Position numbers and translations under genes: made by a program
Source: Paludibacter sp. UBA6032
GTDB lineage: Bacteria > Bacteroidota > Bacteroidia > Bacteroidales > Paludibacteraceae
Assembly (NCBI GenBank): GCA_002427885.1
Contig: DIZI01000041.1
Span: forward strand, 230,603-294,602
Length of the DNA: 64,000 nucleotides
Direction of reading: 5' to 3'
Shown: positions 17,911 to 26,669 of the stretch, piece after piece
How positions within the stretch are numbered: position 1 is the stretch's first letter
Layout of the letters: each line of letters begins with the position of its first letter
The notes under the pieces: generated by a model
The model's input: only the letters and a program-made list of their open reading frames with translations
Told to the model about the DNA's origin: nothing
Database searches by the model: none

Positions 17911-18471
17911 TTATACGGTCATAATTTCTTTTTCTTTGGCAACATACATTTCGTCAATTTTCTTAATATACTTATCGTGAATCTTTTGCACTGCAACTTC
18001 AGCATCTTTCTCTACATCCTCGGGAAGTCCTTCCTTCACCATTTTCTTTACATGTTCAATCGCATCCCTGCGCGCATTCCGGATGGATATTTTAGCTTCC
18101 TCACATTCCGCTTTAGATTGTTTGGCAAGCTGCCTCCGGCGCTCCTCTGTTAAGGGAGGAATACCCAGGCGGATAGTTTCACCATTATTCATCGGGGTAA
18201 TACCAACATCCGAATTTAAAATTGCTTTTTCAATCACTGAAATTAGCGCTTTTTCCCAGGGCTGAATAGAAATGGTTTTAGCATCAGGGGTTGTTACCGT
18301 TGCAACACTCGAGATAGGTACATGTTGACCATAATACTCCACTTTTACGCCATCCAGTATCCGTGGATTGGCTTTACCGGCACGTATGTGCGCCAAAGAT
18401 TCGTCCAAAAAAAGAAGGGCTCCTTCCATGCTATCTTCTGCATGGGTCAGATGGGGTTGTATGTCTTGCAT
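17911..18471 (-). CDS. frr: Ribosome recycling factor
   Basis: Splits the post-termination ribosome together with EF-G. The 186-residue sequence is a typical RRF. It has the helical bundle start (AEDSMEGALLFLDESLAHIRAGKANP, read in parts), VEYYGQHVPISSVATVTTPD, the IRLGIPPLTEERRRQLAKQ motif and a C-terminal helix ending YVAKEKEIMTV. It lies downstream of pyrH on the same strand, the usual pyrH-frr pairing, but with a 150-base gap that holds repeat elements. Confidence 0.97.
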   Translation of the reverse strand: MQDIQPHLTHAEDSMEGALLFLDESLAHIRAGKANPRILDGVKVEYYGQHVPISSVATVTTPDAKTISIQPWEKALISVIEKAILNSDVGITPMNNGETIRLGIPPLTEERRRQLAKQSKAECEEAKISIRNARRDAIEHVKKMVKEGLPEDVEKDAEVAVQKIHDKYIKKIDEMYVAKEKEIMTV

Positions 18472-18500
18472 AATAGTATAAATTTATCTCTAACCCCTAT

Positions 18501-18514
18501 CCCGATAGCTATCG
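18501..18514. repeat. GATAGCTATC palindrome, copy 1
   Basis: CCCGATAGCTATCG just upstream of frr, within AACCCCTATC...GAGGGATA. One of nine copies of this palindrome family in the window. Confidence 0.8.
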
Positions 18515-18592
18515 TTGAGGGATAAAGAGATGTTTTTAAGAATTAATTTCTAGTTATGTTCATTCTGATTTGAGCTAAAATAATTTCTTTCT

Positions 18593-18609
18593 CCTCCCCG
18601 TCGGGGAGG
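18593..18609. repeat. GC-rich hairpin between pyrH and frr
   Basis: CCTCCCCG T CGGGGAGG, an almost loopless palindrome followed by GGCCGGGTGTGGCC, another small inverted repeat. It sits 12 bases past the pyrH stop. It may act as a weak terminator or is a dispersed repeat. Confidence 0.6.
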
Positions 18610-18621
18610 CCGGGTGTGGCC

Positions 18622-19332
18622 TTAATTTTTCACCAATGTTCCGATTTTTTCTCCCAACAACACTTTCTTCAGGTTACCAACCGTGTCCATATCAAAGACA
18701 TATATCGGCATATTATTTTCTTTGCACATAGTAGTAGCTGTTAAATCCATCACTTTCAGGTTGCGATTGTAAATTTCGTCGTAGGTAATTTCGTCAAACT
18801 TAACAGCTGTTTTGTCTTTTTCGGGATCGGCGGTATAAATCCCGTCAACCCTTGTTCCTTTCAACATCACATCGGCTTCAATTTCGATGGCACGAAGCGA
18901 AGAAGCGGTATCGGTCGTAAAAAACGGATTCCCTGTTCCGCCCGAAATAATAATTACTTCCCCTTGTTCCAATCCTTCAATGGCTTTTTGTTTGCTGTAA
19001 TACTCTCCTACCGGTTCCATACGGATAGCAGTTAACACGCGGGATTTTACCCCTGAAGCCTGCAAGGCGGAATTTAATGCCAGACTATTGATTACGGTTG
19101 CCAGCATACCCATTTGATCACCCTGAACGCGGTCAAAACCTTTGGAAGTACCGCTCAGTCCGCGAAATATATTTCCACCGCCGATAACGATACCCACCTG
19201 AACGCCCATACCGGCAATTTCGGCAATTTGTGAAGCATACTCACTAAGCCGTTTCTCGTCAATGCCGTATTGCTTTTCGCCCATAAGCGACTCACCGCTC
19301 AATTTCAACAAAATGCGTTTATATGCTGCCAT
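18622..19332 (-). CDS. pyrH: UMP kinase
   Basis: Phosphorylates UMP to UDP, essential for pyrimidine nucleotide supply. An amino-acid-kinase fold: KRILLKLSGESLMG at the N-terminus, GVQVGIVIGGGNIFRG, GDQMGMLATVINSLAL, GGTGNPFFTTDTAS and ADVMLKGTRVDGIYTADP. The C-terminus is TLVKN. I set the start at the ATG at 19332 (MAAYKRILLKL); an ATG five codons upstream (19347) is also possible. It pairs with frr downstream. A good TTTG-N20-TACTTTTG promoter lies upstream. Confidence 0.97.
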   Translation of the reverse strand: MAAYKRILLKLSGESLMGEKQYGIDEKRLSEYASQIAEIAGMGVQVGIVIGGGNIFRGLSGTSKGFDRVQGDQMGMLATVINSLALNSALQASGVKSRVLTAIRMEPVGEYYSKQKAIEGLEQGEVIIISGGTGNPFFTTDTASSLRAIEIEADVMLKGTRVDGIYTADPEKDKTAVKFDEITYDEIYNRNLKVMDLTATTMCKENNMPIYVFDMDTVGNLKKVLLGEKIGTLVKN

Positions 19333-19406
19333 CTTATTTATTTTCAATTTAATCGTTTAACGTCTGGTTTGCCGGGAATATATTATTGCTTCCATATATT
19401 TTTTAG

Positions 19407-19438
19407 CAAAAGTAAATAATTTGCTTCGAATGTGCAAA
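19407..19438 (-). promoter_or_regulatory. Promoter of pyrH
   Basis: Minus strand: TTTG (19435-19438), 20-base spacer, TACTTTTG (19407-19414), matching the Bacteroidota housekeeping consensus TTTG-N19-21-TAnnTTTG. The leader to the start would be about 70 bases. Confidence 0.65.
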
Positions 19439-19509
19439 TGACAAATTCATTATTATTATTTCACGACCGGCCATCATTTCAATCATTTTACGACAGACTA
19501 GTTAATCAT

Positions 19510-19539
19510 TTTGACATACTATAATATTTTATATCTTTG
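19510..19539 (+). promoter_or_regulatory. Promoter of the acetate transporter gene
   Basis: TTTG (19510-19513), 18-base spacer, TATCTTTG (19532-19539). The ATG follows 31 bases later. This is one of the best Bacteroidota promoter matches in the window. Confidence 0.7.
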
Positions 19540-19570
19540 CAACTACAATTTATAACTAAAACTACAATTT

Positions 19571-20173
19571 ATGCATGAAAATGAAACAAATATTCGAATT
19601 GAACCAGCCGACCCATCCGTCTTGGGATTAACCGGTCTGGCGATGGTTACACTTGTGGCTTCATCGGAGAAACTGGGATGGACCACGGGTCTTTCTTTGC
19701 TCATCCCCTGGGCTATCTTTTTAGGTGGATTTGCCCAGTTGATAGCCTGTGTTTACGATTTCAAAAAAAACAACCTGTTCGGGGCAACAGCTTTCGGAAT
19801 TTATGGTTTATTCTGGATAGCCGTGGCTGCCTCCTGGATGATTAAACTGGGTGTATTTGGTCCTATCCTGGCTCAGGGTTATGATGTACGTCAGTTTGGG
19901 GTTATTTTTTCAGGGTATTTAATCATTTCCCTTTTTATAACGATGGCTGCCTTTAAATTAAACAAAGCACTTATAGCCATTCTGGTATTCATCGACTTTT
20001 TATTTTTTGGTTTGACGATGAGTTCATTTGGAATGGGTGAGTTCTGGTACACCCTGGCCGCCTGGAGCGAACTGACAATTTCGCTGATTGGTTTTTACGC
20101 TGCCGGAGCCAATTTATTAAACAAAATGTACGGTCGTGAATTACTCCCATTAGGTAAACCGATTTGGAAATAG
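19571..20173 (+). CDS. GPR1/FUN34/YaaH (SatP) family acetate transporter
   Basis: Six-helix inner-membrane transporter for acetate or succinate. The 200 residues have the family opening ADPSVLGLTGLAMVTL (counterpart of NPAPLGL). GFAQLIACVYDFKKNNLFGATAFGIYGLFW follows, which in sections matches the conserved helix 2-3 region, and then further hydrophobic helices. The C-terminus LPLGKPIWK is a recognisable family ending. It is transcribed alone with its own promoter and a shared terminator. Confidence 0.92.
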   Translation: MHENETNIRIEPADPSVLGLTGLAMVTLVASSEKLGWTTGLSLLIPWAIFLGGFAQLIACVYDFKKNNLFGATAFGIYGLFWIAVAASWMIKLGVFGPILAQGYDVRQFGVIFSGYLIISLFITMAAFKLNKALIAILVFIDFLFFGLTMSSFGMGEFWYTLAAWSELTISLIGFYAAGANLLNKMYGRELLPLGKPIWK

Positions 20174-20189
20174 AATTTATCAGGGCATA

Positions 20190-20227
20190 AAAACGGTGGT
20201 TATTCTTTATCAGAAAACCACCGTTTT
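20190..20227. terminator. Bidirectional terminator
   Basis: 12-bp stem AAAACGGTGGTT / AACCACCGTTTT with a 14-base loop, followed by ATTTTTATTT. It serves the plus-strand transporter and possibly the converging T9SS cargo gene. Confidence 0.85.
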
Positions 20228-20252
20228 ATTTTTATTTCAGGACTTTATTATT

Positions 20253-22343
20253 TTACATTTTCAATACTTTCCCTGCCTTCAGCAGTTTTCCGTTACTTTT
20301 CAACCGGTAAAAGTATAATCCATTTCCAAAATTGCTTAGATTTACTGAATTATGGTTCGCATCTACTTCGGTTCGCAGGATTACCATGCCGGTTATGTTC
20401 ATTATTTCAACAGTGCAACCCAAAGCAAGTGAAGTTGATTTGAAACTAAAAATCGAATGAGTCGGGTTTGGATAGGCTTCCAGTTCATTATTCCCATTTA
20501 TTTCATTTATTCCTGTATTTACGGGTTGCCAGTAAAAGCAATTGTCAAAACCGTAAACGTCATTTTTAAAAATCAGGCTGTCGTTTCTTGAGAAACAAAG
20601 CAGGTTCATGATTTCTCCGCCGATCATTCCCGGATAATAGCTTGTCAGTAATCCTTTCGTACCACCGATGCCTTCAATCCAAACCTGATTATTAAACTCG
20701 CTTCCAACCGGATCATCAACACGCCGACTGTTCAGAGTAATTCTTTTATGTGTTTCGGTAGCTATCTGAATAGAATCAACAGACAGAACAATATTATTGT
20801 ATATAAAAGAACCATCTGAACGGAAATCAGGGATTTTTATCGTATCATTGGGTTTTACATCGAAATCGTACAACAAAAATTCATTTTTATTCTTCGGCCT
20901 GTAATACACTTTATTAGTTATCCGGTCTTCCCGCAAACAACCTATTGTTTTATATTTACTCGCCAACGAGTCATAAGCAGAAATAAGTTTTTTATACATC
21001 ACCCCTAAGATAACTGTATCTTCAGATAATTTCATTACTTCTGTCTGGTTATATATAAATATATCCGGACAGCTACTTGAATGAAGCACATTCCACTGAT
21101 TATTTTTAGTTAGCAAGGGTTTGTAATCCGTATTTATCTTTTCCTTAAAGGGTGTCCCCCATGTATCAGAGCCTTTTTTGTAATAAACCAATTCTGTATT
21201 TTCCACTTCACCACCCATGCCATGACATCTGGAATAAGGACCTCCCAGTCCTTTCATGTATTTATATTCAGGGTAACAACCATCCCAGGGAATATAGGTC
21301 CAACAACTATCGTTTTCTTTGAATAAATTATCAAACATGCTTGGTTCAATTTTCGAAATGATATTTTCTGAATTCATAAAATAAGAAAACAGGTAGTAAT
21401 CCATGGGTACCGGAGAAGCAGGAAGTTTATCGAATGCTTCGTTTTTATATATAACGGTTCGAATGGTATCGTGGGCATAAGTTACGGATACGATATTGTC
21501 TTGCTTTAGTGAGACTATACTTCGATTTCGGTCAATCCGGTAAACGATTGAATCAGTATAATTCTCCCGGTTGATATATTTTAATATATTCCGATTTAAA
21601 GTAGAAGCAATGTAATAGTAAGGAGCAGGATAAAGGTAATACTGCGAATTTTCTTTCAACACATGCATTTCGTCCCCCACCTGAAAATCATGCACATCAA
21701 ACCATTTCAGGTTTTGAATGCCAACAATCGGATTTGATAATCCTACTAAAGTTTGTAATGTAAAATTATCATTATAAAGATAACGCATATCACAATCGGG
21801 GAAGACCAGGAAATTACTGCTTTGAATCTGGCCATAGTTTTTACTTAACTTTAGGATTCTTCCTTCCAGTTTATGCGGCATCGGACTCATAGATAAATCG
21901 TACACATGTAAAATTATTGTTTTGACTGAATCAGACAGCCCCAAAAAAGCTTGCAGTTCCAGTTTCTCTACCGTGGCAGTTATTGTTATGTCGGAACGTT
22001 TATACAGCGTCCAGGTCTCGTTTAGTTTCGCATCCGTTTTAATTTTTATAGTATCATTCAGCATGTTGAAGAAATAATTCCAATGCGCATTCACGATTAT
22101 TTTTTCGCCCAGCCATGAAGCACCTTCTGTTGTATAACAATTGCCTTTGTCTTGAATATTCTTAAACGGAAAAAGGATAGAATCACCATCAAACTTTGCA
22201 GAATCAACCTTGAAACCGATAATCCGTTTCATTTCATTTTCGAATAAAGCGGTTCGGTGCGAATAAACCGTCTGGTAATCGTAAGCCCACAAACAAGTGT
22301 TGACAAAGTAGATTTGAAATAACAAAGCCAAAATGCGTTTCAT
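20253..22343 (-). CDS. Secreted T9SS cargo protein, function unknown (paralogue A)
   Basis: 696-residue protein with a signal peptide (MKRILALLFQIYFVNTCLWA) and a T9SS type A sorting domain at the C-terminus (AYPNPTHSIFSFKS...GLYFYRLKSNGK...KVLKM). Between them is a region related to the adjacent protein. Both begin YDYQTVYS(H/K)RTALF and share NAHWNYFFN, KIKTDAKLNETW, FLGLTDSVKTI-like and KKGS.TWGTP segments. This copy has an extra segment of about 180 residues ahead of the sorting domain. No enzyme motif is recognised. The product should be exported and anchored or released through the T9SS. Confidence 0.85.
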   Translation of the reverse strand: MKRILALLFQIYFVNTCLWAYDYQTVYSHRTALFENEMKRIIGFKVDSAKFDGDSILFPFKNIQDKGNCYTTEGASWLGEKIIVNAHWNYFFNMLNDTIKIKTDAKLNETWTLYKRSDITITATVEKLELQAFLGLSDSVKTIILHVYDLSMSPMPHKLEGRILKLSKNYGQIQSSNFLVFPDCDMRYLYNDNFTLQTLVGLSNPIVGIQNLKWFDVHDFQVGDEMHVLKENSQYYLYPAPYYYIASTLNRNILKYINRENYTDSIVYRIDRNRSIVSLKQDNIVSVTYAHDTIRTVIYKNEAFDKLPASPVPMDYYLFSYFMNSENIISKIEPSMFDNLFKENDSCWTYIPWDGCYPEYKYMKGLGGPYSRCHGMGGEVENTELVYYKKGSDTWGTPFKEKINTDYKPLLTKNNQWNVLHSSSCPDIFIYNQTEVMKLSEDTVILGVMYKKLISAYDSLASKYKTIGCLREDRITNKVYYRPKNKNEFLLYDFDVKPNDTIKIPDFRSDGSFIYNNIVLSVDSIQIATETHKRITLNSRRVDDPVGSEFNNQVWIEGIGGTKGLLTSYYPGMIGGEIMNLLCFSRNDSLIFKNDVYGFDNCFYWQPVNTGINEINGNNELEAYPNPTHSIFSFKSTSLALGCTVEIMNITGMVILRTEVDANHNSVNLSNFGNGLYFYRLKSNGKLLKAGKVLKM

Positions 22344-22372
22344 AATACAGGATTTTTAAAAGTTGGTTAGAT

Positions 22373-23851
22373 TTAAGACTTTACAATTTTCCCTGCCTTT
22401 ACTGATTTCCCATTATCCAACAACCGGTACAAATACAAGCCCTTGCTAAAGTTACTTAGATTGACCGTATTTCGGGTTGCATCTACCTGGGTTCGGAGTA
22501 TGACAATTCCCCGCACATCCATTAATTCAAAGATGCAAGGTTCGGAAAGAAAGTCAGAACTGATTGAAATTTTATCGGTGGCAGGGTTTGGATACACAGC
22601 AATATCCGGTTTTACTTCCGGTTGGTCTATTCCTGAGATAATGAGTGGTGTTCCCCAAGTGGTGGAGCCTTTTTTGTAATAAACCAAATCGACACGATGA
22701 TCAATAACTCTTTCTTCAATATCGATAAGTATAAACGGTTTTCCATATGGGCCACCAAGGCCTTTTTTATAAATTCTAGAGTATAATGGATTTGTTGTCT
22801 GAAGTTTCCAGCAACCATTATTAAATTCATCATATAGATCAGAATCTTCGTATTTTTCGTCATTCTTCATTCCCATCGTATAAGCAGAACGGTTGTCTCC
22901 TTCCAAAAATGGAACTCCCGGCAGTTTATCGAAATTTGCTGATCTATCTGATTTTAGAATTATACTTCTAGTCGTATCCTGAAAGTATCTGGGAGGAGAA
23001 ACGCTATCCCTATATTGATATATGACTGCTATTTTATTTTCTAATAAATACTTGATAGTATCGGTAAGATTTTCCCTTTCTATATACTTCGTAATGGTTT
23101 TTGTCGTAAGACTACCATCATAACTATAGTATTTTATAAACAAAGTGTGTATTTCGTCCCCGGGCTGAAAGTCATACACATCAAACCATGTCAGGTTTTG
23201 AACACCAACGTTTGGATTAGTTAATCCTGCCAATGTATAATTATCCCATACAAATGAGACATATTGCATTGTACTGTTCTGCAGTGGAAAAACAAAAAAA
23301 TCAAAGGTATTGATTAGTCCAAAATGCTTGCTTAGTAACAATGTTTTCCCGTCCAATTCTGTTGAAAGTGAATTTGATTTCTGTGCGGAAGAGTTTGATG
23401 TTGTTATTATTGCATTAAAAACAATTGTTTTTACAGAATCAGTCAACCCTAAGAATGTAAGCGATTCCACTTTGGTTACAGTCGCCCATACCCATGTATC
23501 ATTCTTTTGATATACCATCCAGGTTTCATTTAGTTTAGCATCCGTTTTAATTTTGATGGTATCGTTCTGCTCATTAAAGAAATAATTCCAATGCGCATTT
23601 ACAATTATTTTATTCCCCAACCACGATGCTCCGTAAGGAGTAAAACAGTCTACATCTAACTGCTGAATATTCTTGAGTGGATAAAGAATTGAATCAACAT
23701 TGAACTTCACAGAATCAATGAACATACTTTTTATTGCGCCTGTGGAATCGGCAAATAAAGCGGTACGTTTCGAATAAACCGTCTGGTAATCATAAGCCGA
23801 AAGGCTGAAAACAACAAACAAAAGCATGAAAAACAGTATGATTTGTTTCAT
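22373..23851 (-). CDS. Secreted T9SS cargo protein, function unknown (paralogue B)
   Basis: 492 residues counted from the ATG at 23851, which opens a clean signal peptide MKQIILFFMLLFVVFSLSA. An upstream ATG at 23932 would add 27 residues with no signal character. The C-terminus has the T9SS sorting domain (VYPNPATDKISISS...MDVRGIVILRTQVDA...KAGKIVKS). The body is homologous to the downstream neighbour and the two genes are 29 bases apart, so they are a tandem duplication. It is shorter, lacking the central segment of its partner. Confidence 0.83.
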   Translation of the reverse strand: MKQIILFFMLLFVVFSLSAYDYQTVYSKRTALFADSTGAIKSMFIDSVKFNVDSILYPLKNIQQLDVDCFTPYGASWLGNKIIVNAHWNYFFNEQNDTIKIKTDAKLNETWMVYQKNDTWVWATVTKVESLTFLGLTDSVKTIVFNAIITTSNSSAQKSNSLSTELDGKTLLLSKHFGLINTFDFFVFPLQNSTMQYVSFVWDNYTLAGLTNPNVGVQNLTWFDVYDFQPGDEIHTLFIKYYSYDGSLTTKTITKYIERENLTDTIKYLLENKIAVIYQYRDSVSPPRYFQDTTRSIILKSDRSANFDKLPGVPFLEGDNRSAYTMGMKNDEKYEDSDLYDEFNNGCWKLQTTNPLYSRIYKKGLGGPYGKPFILIDIEERVIDHRVDLVYYKKGSTTWGTPLIISGIDQPEVKPDIAVYPNPATDKISISSDFLSEPCIFELMDVRGIVILRTQVDATRNTVNLSNFSKGLYLYRLLDNGKSVKAGKIVKS

Positions 23852-24254
23852 GGTTAAGTACTTTTTGGAAAGTTTGTATTGGAAATGAGGCAACCTTACA
23901 ACACTGTGCATTAGCGCCTCAAAAATAATCATTATTTAACGACCAACCAACAATTTATAAAAATAAAACGAATAGATATAAAAAAACAATATTACCTTCC
24001 TTAATATTACCTGATCAGTAAAGTTTTCATTTTATTTTATTTTGCACATGACTTTCAGTAGAAGTCTTAGTTCTCATCAAATCACCTCTGCAACTAACTT
24101 ATCAGTTCCTGGTTTTTGTTGATGCGCATCGACGATGTCATAGTACCGTATCTTTGAGACTGGAGTTCCGTATTTTCTAAATTGATAATACGGAAGTATG
24201 AAAAACATTATAATTAATTCGATTCTTTATTCAATAATATATTTGAGTATTTGA
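23852..24254. other. Intergenic region with a hairpin and promoter-like site
   Basis: About 400 bases without a credible gene. The plus strand has TATCTTTG (about 24149-24156) followed by a 9-bp hairpin TTCCGTATT / AATACGGAA (24166-24195). The rest is AT-rich. It could encode a small RNA or be debris from an earlier insertion. Confidence 0.35.
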
Positions 24255-24255
24255 T

Positions 24256-24312
24256 ATATAACCCCAATAACGGACTTGAACCGTCGGATATACCCGCCAT
24301 GCCCGGCTCACC
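24256..24312 (-). other. tRNA-like 3' fragment
   Basis: On the minus strand the sequence contains ACGGTTCAAGTCCGT (24270-24284), a good TpsiC-arm with a GGTTCAAGTCC core. ATTGGGG, like an acceptor 3' strand, follows. The sequence before it does not give a D-arm or a matching 5' acceptor strand, because the rplQ terminator is there instead. It is at most a broken tRNA remnant. Confidence 0.3.
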
Positions 24313-24350
24313 ATAAAAAAAAGGAACAAACTTTCGTTTATTCCTTTTTT
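24313..24350 (-). terminator. Intrinsic terminator of the ribosomal supercluster
   Basis: On the minus strand GGAATAAAC, GAAA tetraloop, GTTTGTTCC, then a run of eight T. It lies 28 bases past the rplQ stop. Strong and well placed. Confidence 0.9.
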
Positions 24351-24377
24351 CAAAAAAATTGTTTTTTTGATTTTGAA

Positions 24378-24911
24378 TTATTCAGCAGCAGGAGTTTCTT
24401 CATCAGTAACTACGGGTGCTTCAACTTCTGCCGGTTCTTCAACAGCAACTGCAGGTGCAGCAGCTACAGGAGCAACAGTTTCAGCTTTCTTGGCAGTACC
24501 GGCACGACGTGTACGAGCAGCTTTCTTAACAGCTTTTTCTTTCAACATGTTTTCGTTGTAGTCAACCAGTTCGATAATACACATTTCTGCGTTATCACCC
24601 AAACGGAAACCAGTACGTAAAATACGGGTATAACCTCCGGGACGGTTTGCAATCTTCACGGCAACATTTTGAAACAGTTCGGTAACCATTTCTTTGTTTT
24701 GCAAGTGACTGAATACGGTACGACGCGAGTGTGTGGTATCTTCTTTCGATTTGGTCAGAAGTGGTTCTACATACACCTGCAAGGCTTTAGCTTTAGCCAA
24801 AGTGGTGGCAATTCTCTTATGTTGAATAAGAGAAGAAGCCATATTGGACAACATTGCCTTTCTATGAGCCGTTTGACGGCCTAAGTGGTTAAATTTTTTA
24901 TTATGTCTCAT
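24378..24911 (-). CDS. rplQ: Large-subunit ribosomal protein bL17
   Basis: Last gene of the supercluster. The first about 120 residues are a standard bL17 (MRHNKKFNHLGRQTAHRKAM start, VEPLLTKSKEDT, GGYTRILRTGFRLGDNAEMCIIEL read in parts). The protein is longer than most (177 residues) because of an Ala/Val/Glu/Pro-rich acidic tail after about residue 140 (VAPVAAAPAVAVEEPAEVE). Such tails are common in Bacteroidota. Four bases separate it from rpoA. Confidence 0.97.
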   Translation of the reverse strand: MRHNKKFNHLGRQTAHRKAMLSNMASSLIQHKRIATTLAKAKALQVYVEPLLTKSKEDTTHSRRTVFSHLQNKEMVTELFQNVAVKIANRPGGYTRILRTGFRLGDNAEMCIIELVDYNENMLKEKAVKKAARTRRAGTAKKAETVAPVAAAPAVAVEEPAEVEAPVVTDEETPAAE

Positions 24912-24915
24912 CTCT

Positions 24916-25908
24916 TTACTCTTTATCTAATTTATATTTGGCAATGTCCATACCGAAGGACAGATTCAGGCTTTCTAATTTTTCTTCTAACTCGGTGAGT
25001 GATTTTTTACCAAAGTTACGGAACTTCAATAAATCATGACGGTGGTATCCGGCCAATTGACCCAATGTATCCACATCGGCAGCTTTCAAACAATTGAGTG
25101 CACGAACGGATAGTTCGAGGTCAGTCAGTTTTGTTTTCAGCAATTGACGCATATGCAGGATTTCTTCGTCAAACTCATCTCCTCCTTCACCTTCGGTTAC
25201 TTCCAACGAAATTTTTTCGTCAGAGAACAACATAAAGTGATGTATCAGAATTTTAGCAGCTTCTTTCAGGGCTTCTTTCGGATGAATAGAACCATCGGTA
25301 CTGATTTCGATCACTAATTTCTCGTAATTAGTCACTTGTTCCACACGATAGTTTTCAATTGAATACTTCACGTTACGGATGGGAGTAAAGATAGAATCAA
25401 TCGGAATAACCCCAATTTCGGCATTGGCAGGTTTATTATCTTCCGACGGAACATATCCGCGACCTTTGTTTACGGTAATATCTATCTGGAAACTGGCAGA
25501 AGGATCAAGCTGGCAGATTACCAATTTTGGATTCAGGACTTCAAAACCGGTAAAATATTTACCTATATCGCCGGCTTTAAAAGAAGATGTTCCCGAAACA
25601 TTAATAGTAACCTTTTCGTTTTCAATGTCTTCTACGATTTGTTTGAAACGTACTTGTTTCAAATTCAGGATGATGCTTGTAACATCATCAATCACTCCCG
25701 GAATAGTTGAATACTCATGATCGATTCCTTCTATTTTGATAGAAGTGATGGCGAAACCTTCGAGTGAAGACAAGAGGATACGGCGTAATGCATTACCTAC
25801 AGTAATACCATAACCTGGTTCCAACGGACGAAATTCAAATTTACCTTGAAATGCGTCAGCTTCCAACATGATAACCTTTTCGGGTTTTTGAAATGCTAAT
25901 ATAGCCAT
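24916..25908 (-). CDS. rpoA: RNA polymerase alpha subunit
   Basis: Scaffold of RNA polymerase. The 330 residues comprise the N-terminal dimerisation domain (EPGYGITVGNALRRILLSSLEG, with further conserved KGRGYVPSEDNK) and an acidic linker. The C-terminal domain (DLELSVRALNCLKAADVDTLGQL, FRNFGKKSLTELEEKL) contacts DNA and activators. It lies between rpsD and rplQ, as in the classical alpha operon. Confidence 0.98.
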   Translation of the reverse strand: MAILAFQKPEKVIMLEADAFQGKFEFRPLEPGYGITVGNALRRILLSSLEGFAITSIKIEGIDHEYSTIPGVIDDVTSIILNLKQVRFKQIVEDIENEKVTINVSGTSSFKAGDIGKYFTGFEVLNPKLVICQLDPSASFQIDITVNKGRGYVPSEDNKPANAEIGVIPIDSIFTPIRNVKYSIENYRVEQVTNYEKLVIEISTDGSIHPKEALKEAAKILIHHFMLFSDEKISLEVTEGEGGDEFDEEILHMRQLLKTKLTDLELSVRALNCLKAADVDTLGQLAGYHRHDLLKFRNFGKKSLTELEEKLESLNLSFGMDIAKYKLDKE

Positions 25909-25919
25909 GGATTCACTTT

Positions 25920-26525
25920 TTATTTAGAATACAACTCAACGATTAACTGCTCTTTGATATTTTCAGGAATATCTTCGCGTTCAGGAATGTGTAAATAAGT
26001 TCCTGACATAGTCGATGAATTCCATTCAATCCAAGGGTATTTACTATGGTTAAATCCTTCCAATGAAGTATTAATAACTTCCATAGATTTATTTTTTTCA
26101 CGTACGGCAATTACCTGACCCGGACGGGTATGATAAGATGCGATGTTCACAACTTTTCCATCAACGGTAATGTGCTTGTGACTTACCAACTGACGTGCAC
26201 CTGAACGTGTAGGAGCGAATCCTAAACGAAATACCAGATTATCCAACCGTGATTCCAGTAATTGTAATAATACTTCACCGGTAACACCTTTGGTGCTGTG
26301 CGCTTTTTCGTACATATTACGGAATTGTTTCTCCAACACGCCGTAAGTATATTTTGCTTTTTGTTTTTCGCGTAATTGAATACCGTATTCCGACGTTTTT
26401 TTACGACGACCCTGACCATGTTGTCCGGGTGGATAATTCTTTTTAGCCAACACTTTATCTGGTCCGAAAATAGCTTCCCCGAATTTACGGGCTATTCTTG
26501 ACTTTGGTCCAATATATCTTGCCAT
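25920..26525 (-). CDS. rpsD: Small-subunit ribosomal protein uS4
   Basis: 16S rRNA 5'-domain binder and assembly initiator. 201 residues: MARYIGPKSRIARKFGE at the start, NYPPGQHGQGRRKKTSEYG, and the S4 RNA-binding domain LESRLDNLVFRLGF...ARQLVSHKHITVDGKVV. It follows rpsK with an unusually long gap of 144 bases for this cluster, which shows no gene of its own and may hold a regulatory leader. Confidence 0.98.
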   Translation of the reverse strand: MARYIGPKSRIARKFGEAIFGPDKVLAKKNYPPGQHGQGRRKKTSEYGIQLREKQKAKYTYGVLEKQFRNMYEKAHSTKGVTGEVLLQLLESRLDNLVFRLGFAPTRSGARQLVSHKHITVDGKVVNIASYHTRPGQVIAVREKNKSMEVINTSLEGFNHSKYPWIEWNSSTMSGTYLHIPEREDIPENIKEQLIVELYSK

Positions 26526-26669
26526 TTCTATTTTTTTTGTTTAAAATTGATTATATATTCCACGTGCACAAATTGGTCGAACTTAAAACAGCCGCGATTG
26601 CTGAGAGGTTTGAATGCAATCTTTTTCTTAACTTCACCCATTCGACTGCCGGGAAACCCGATTTCGAAT

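Noticed and set aside
24256..24312. Complete tRNA gene
   Set aside because: Only a T-arm-like segment is present; no D-arm, anticodon arm or matching acceptor strand.
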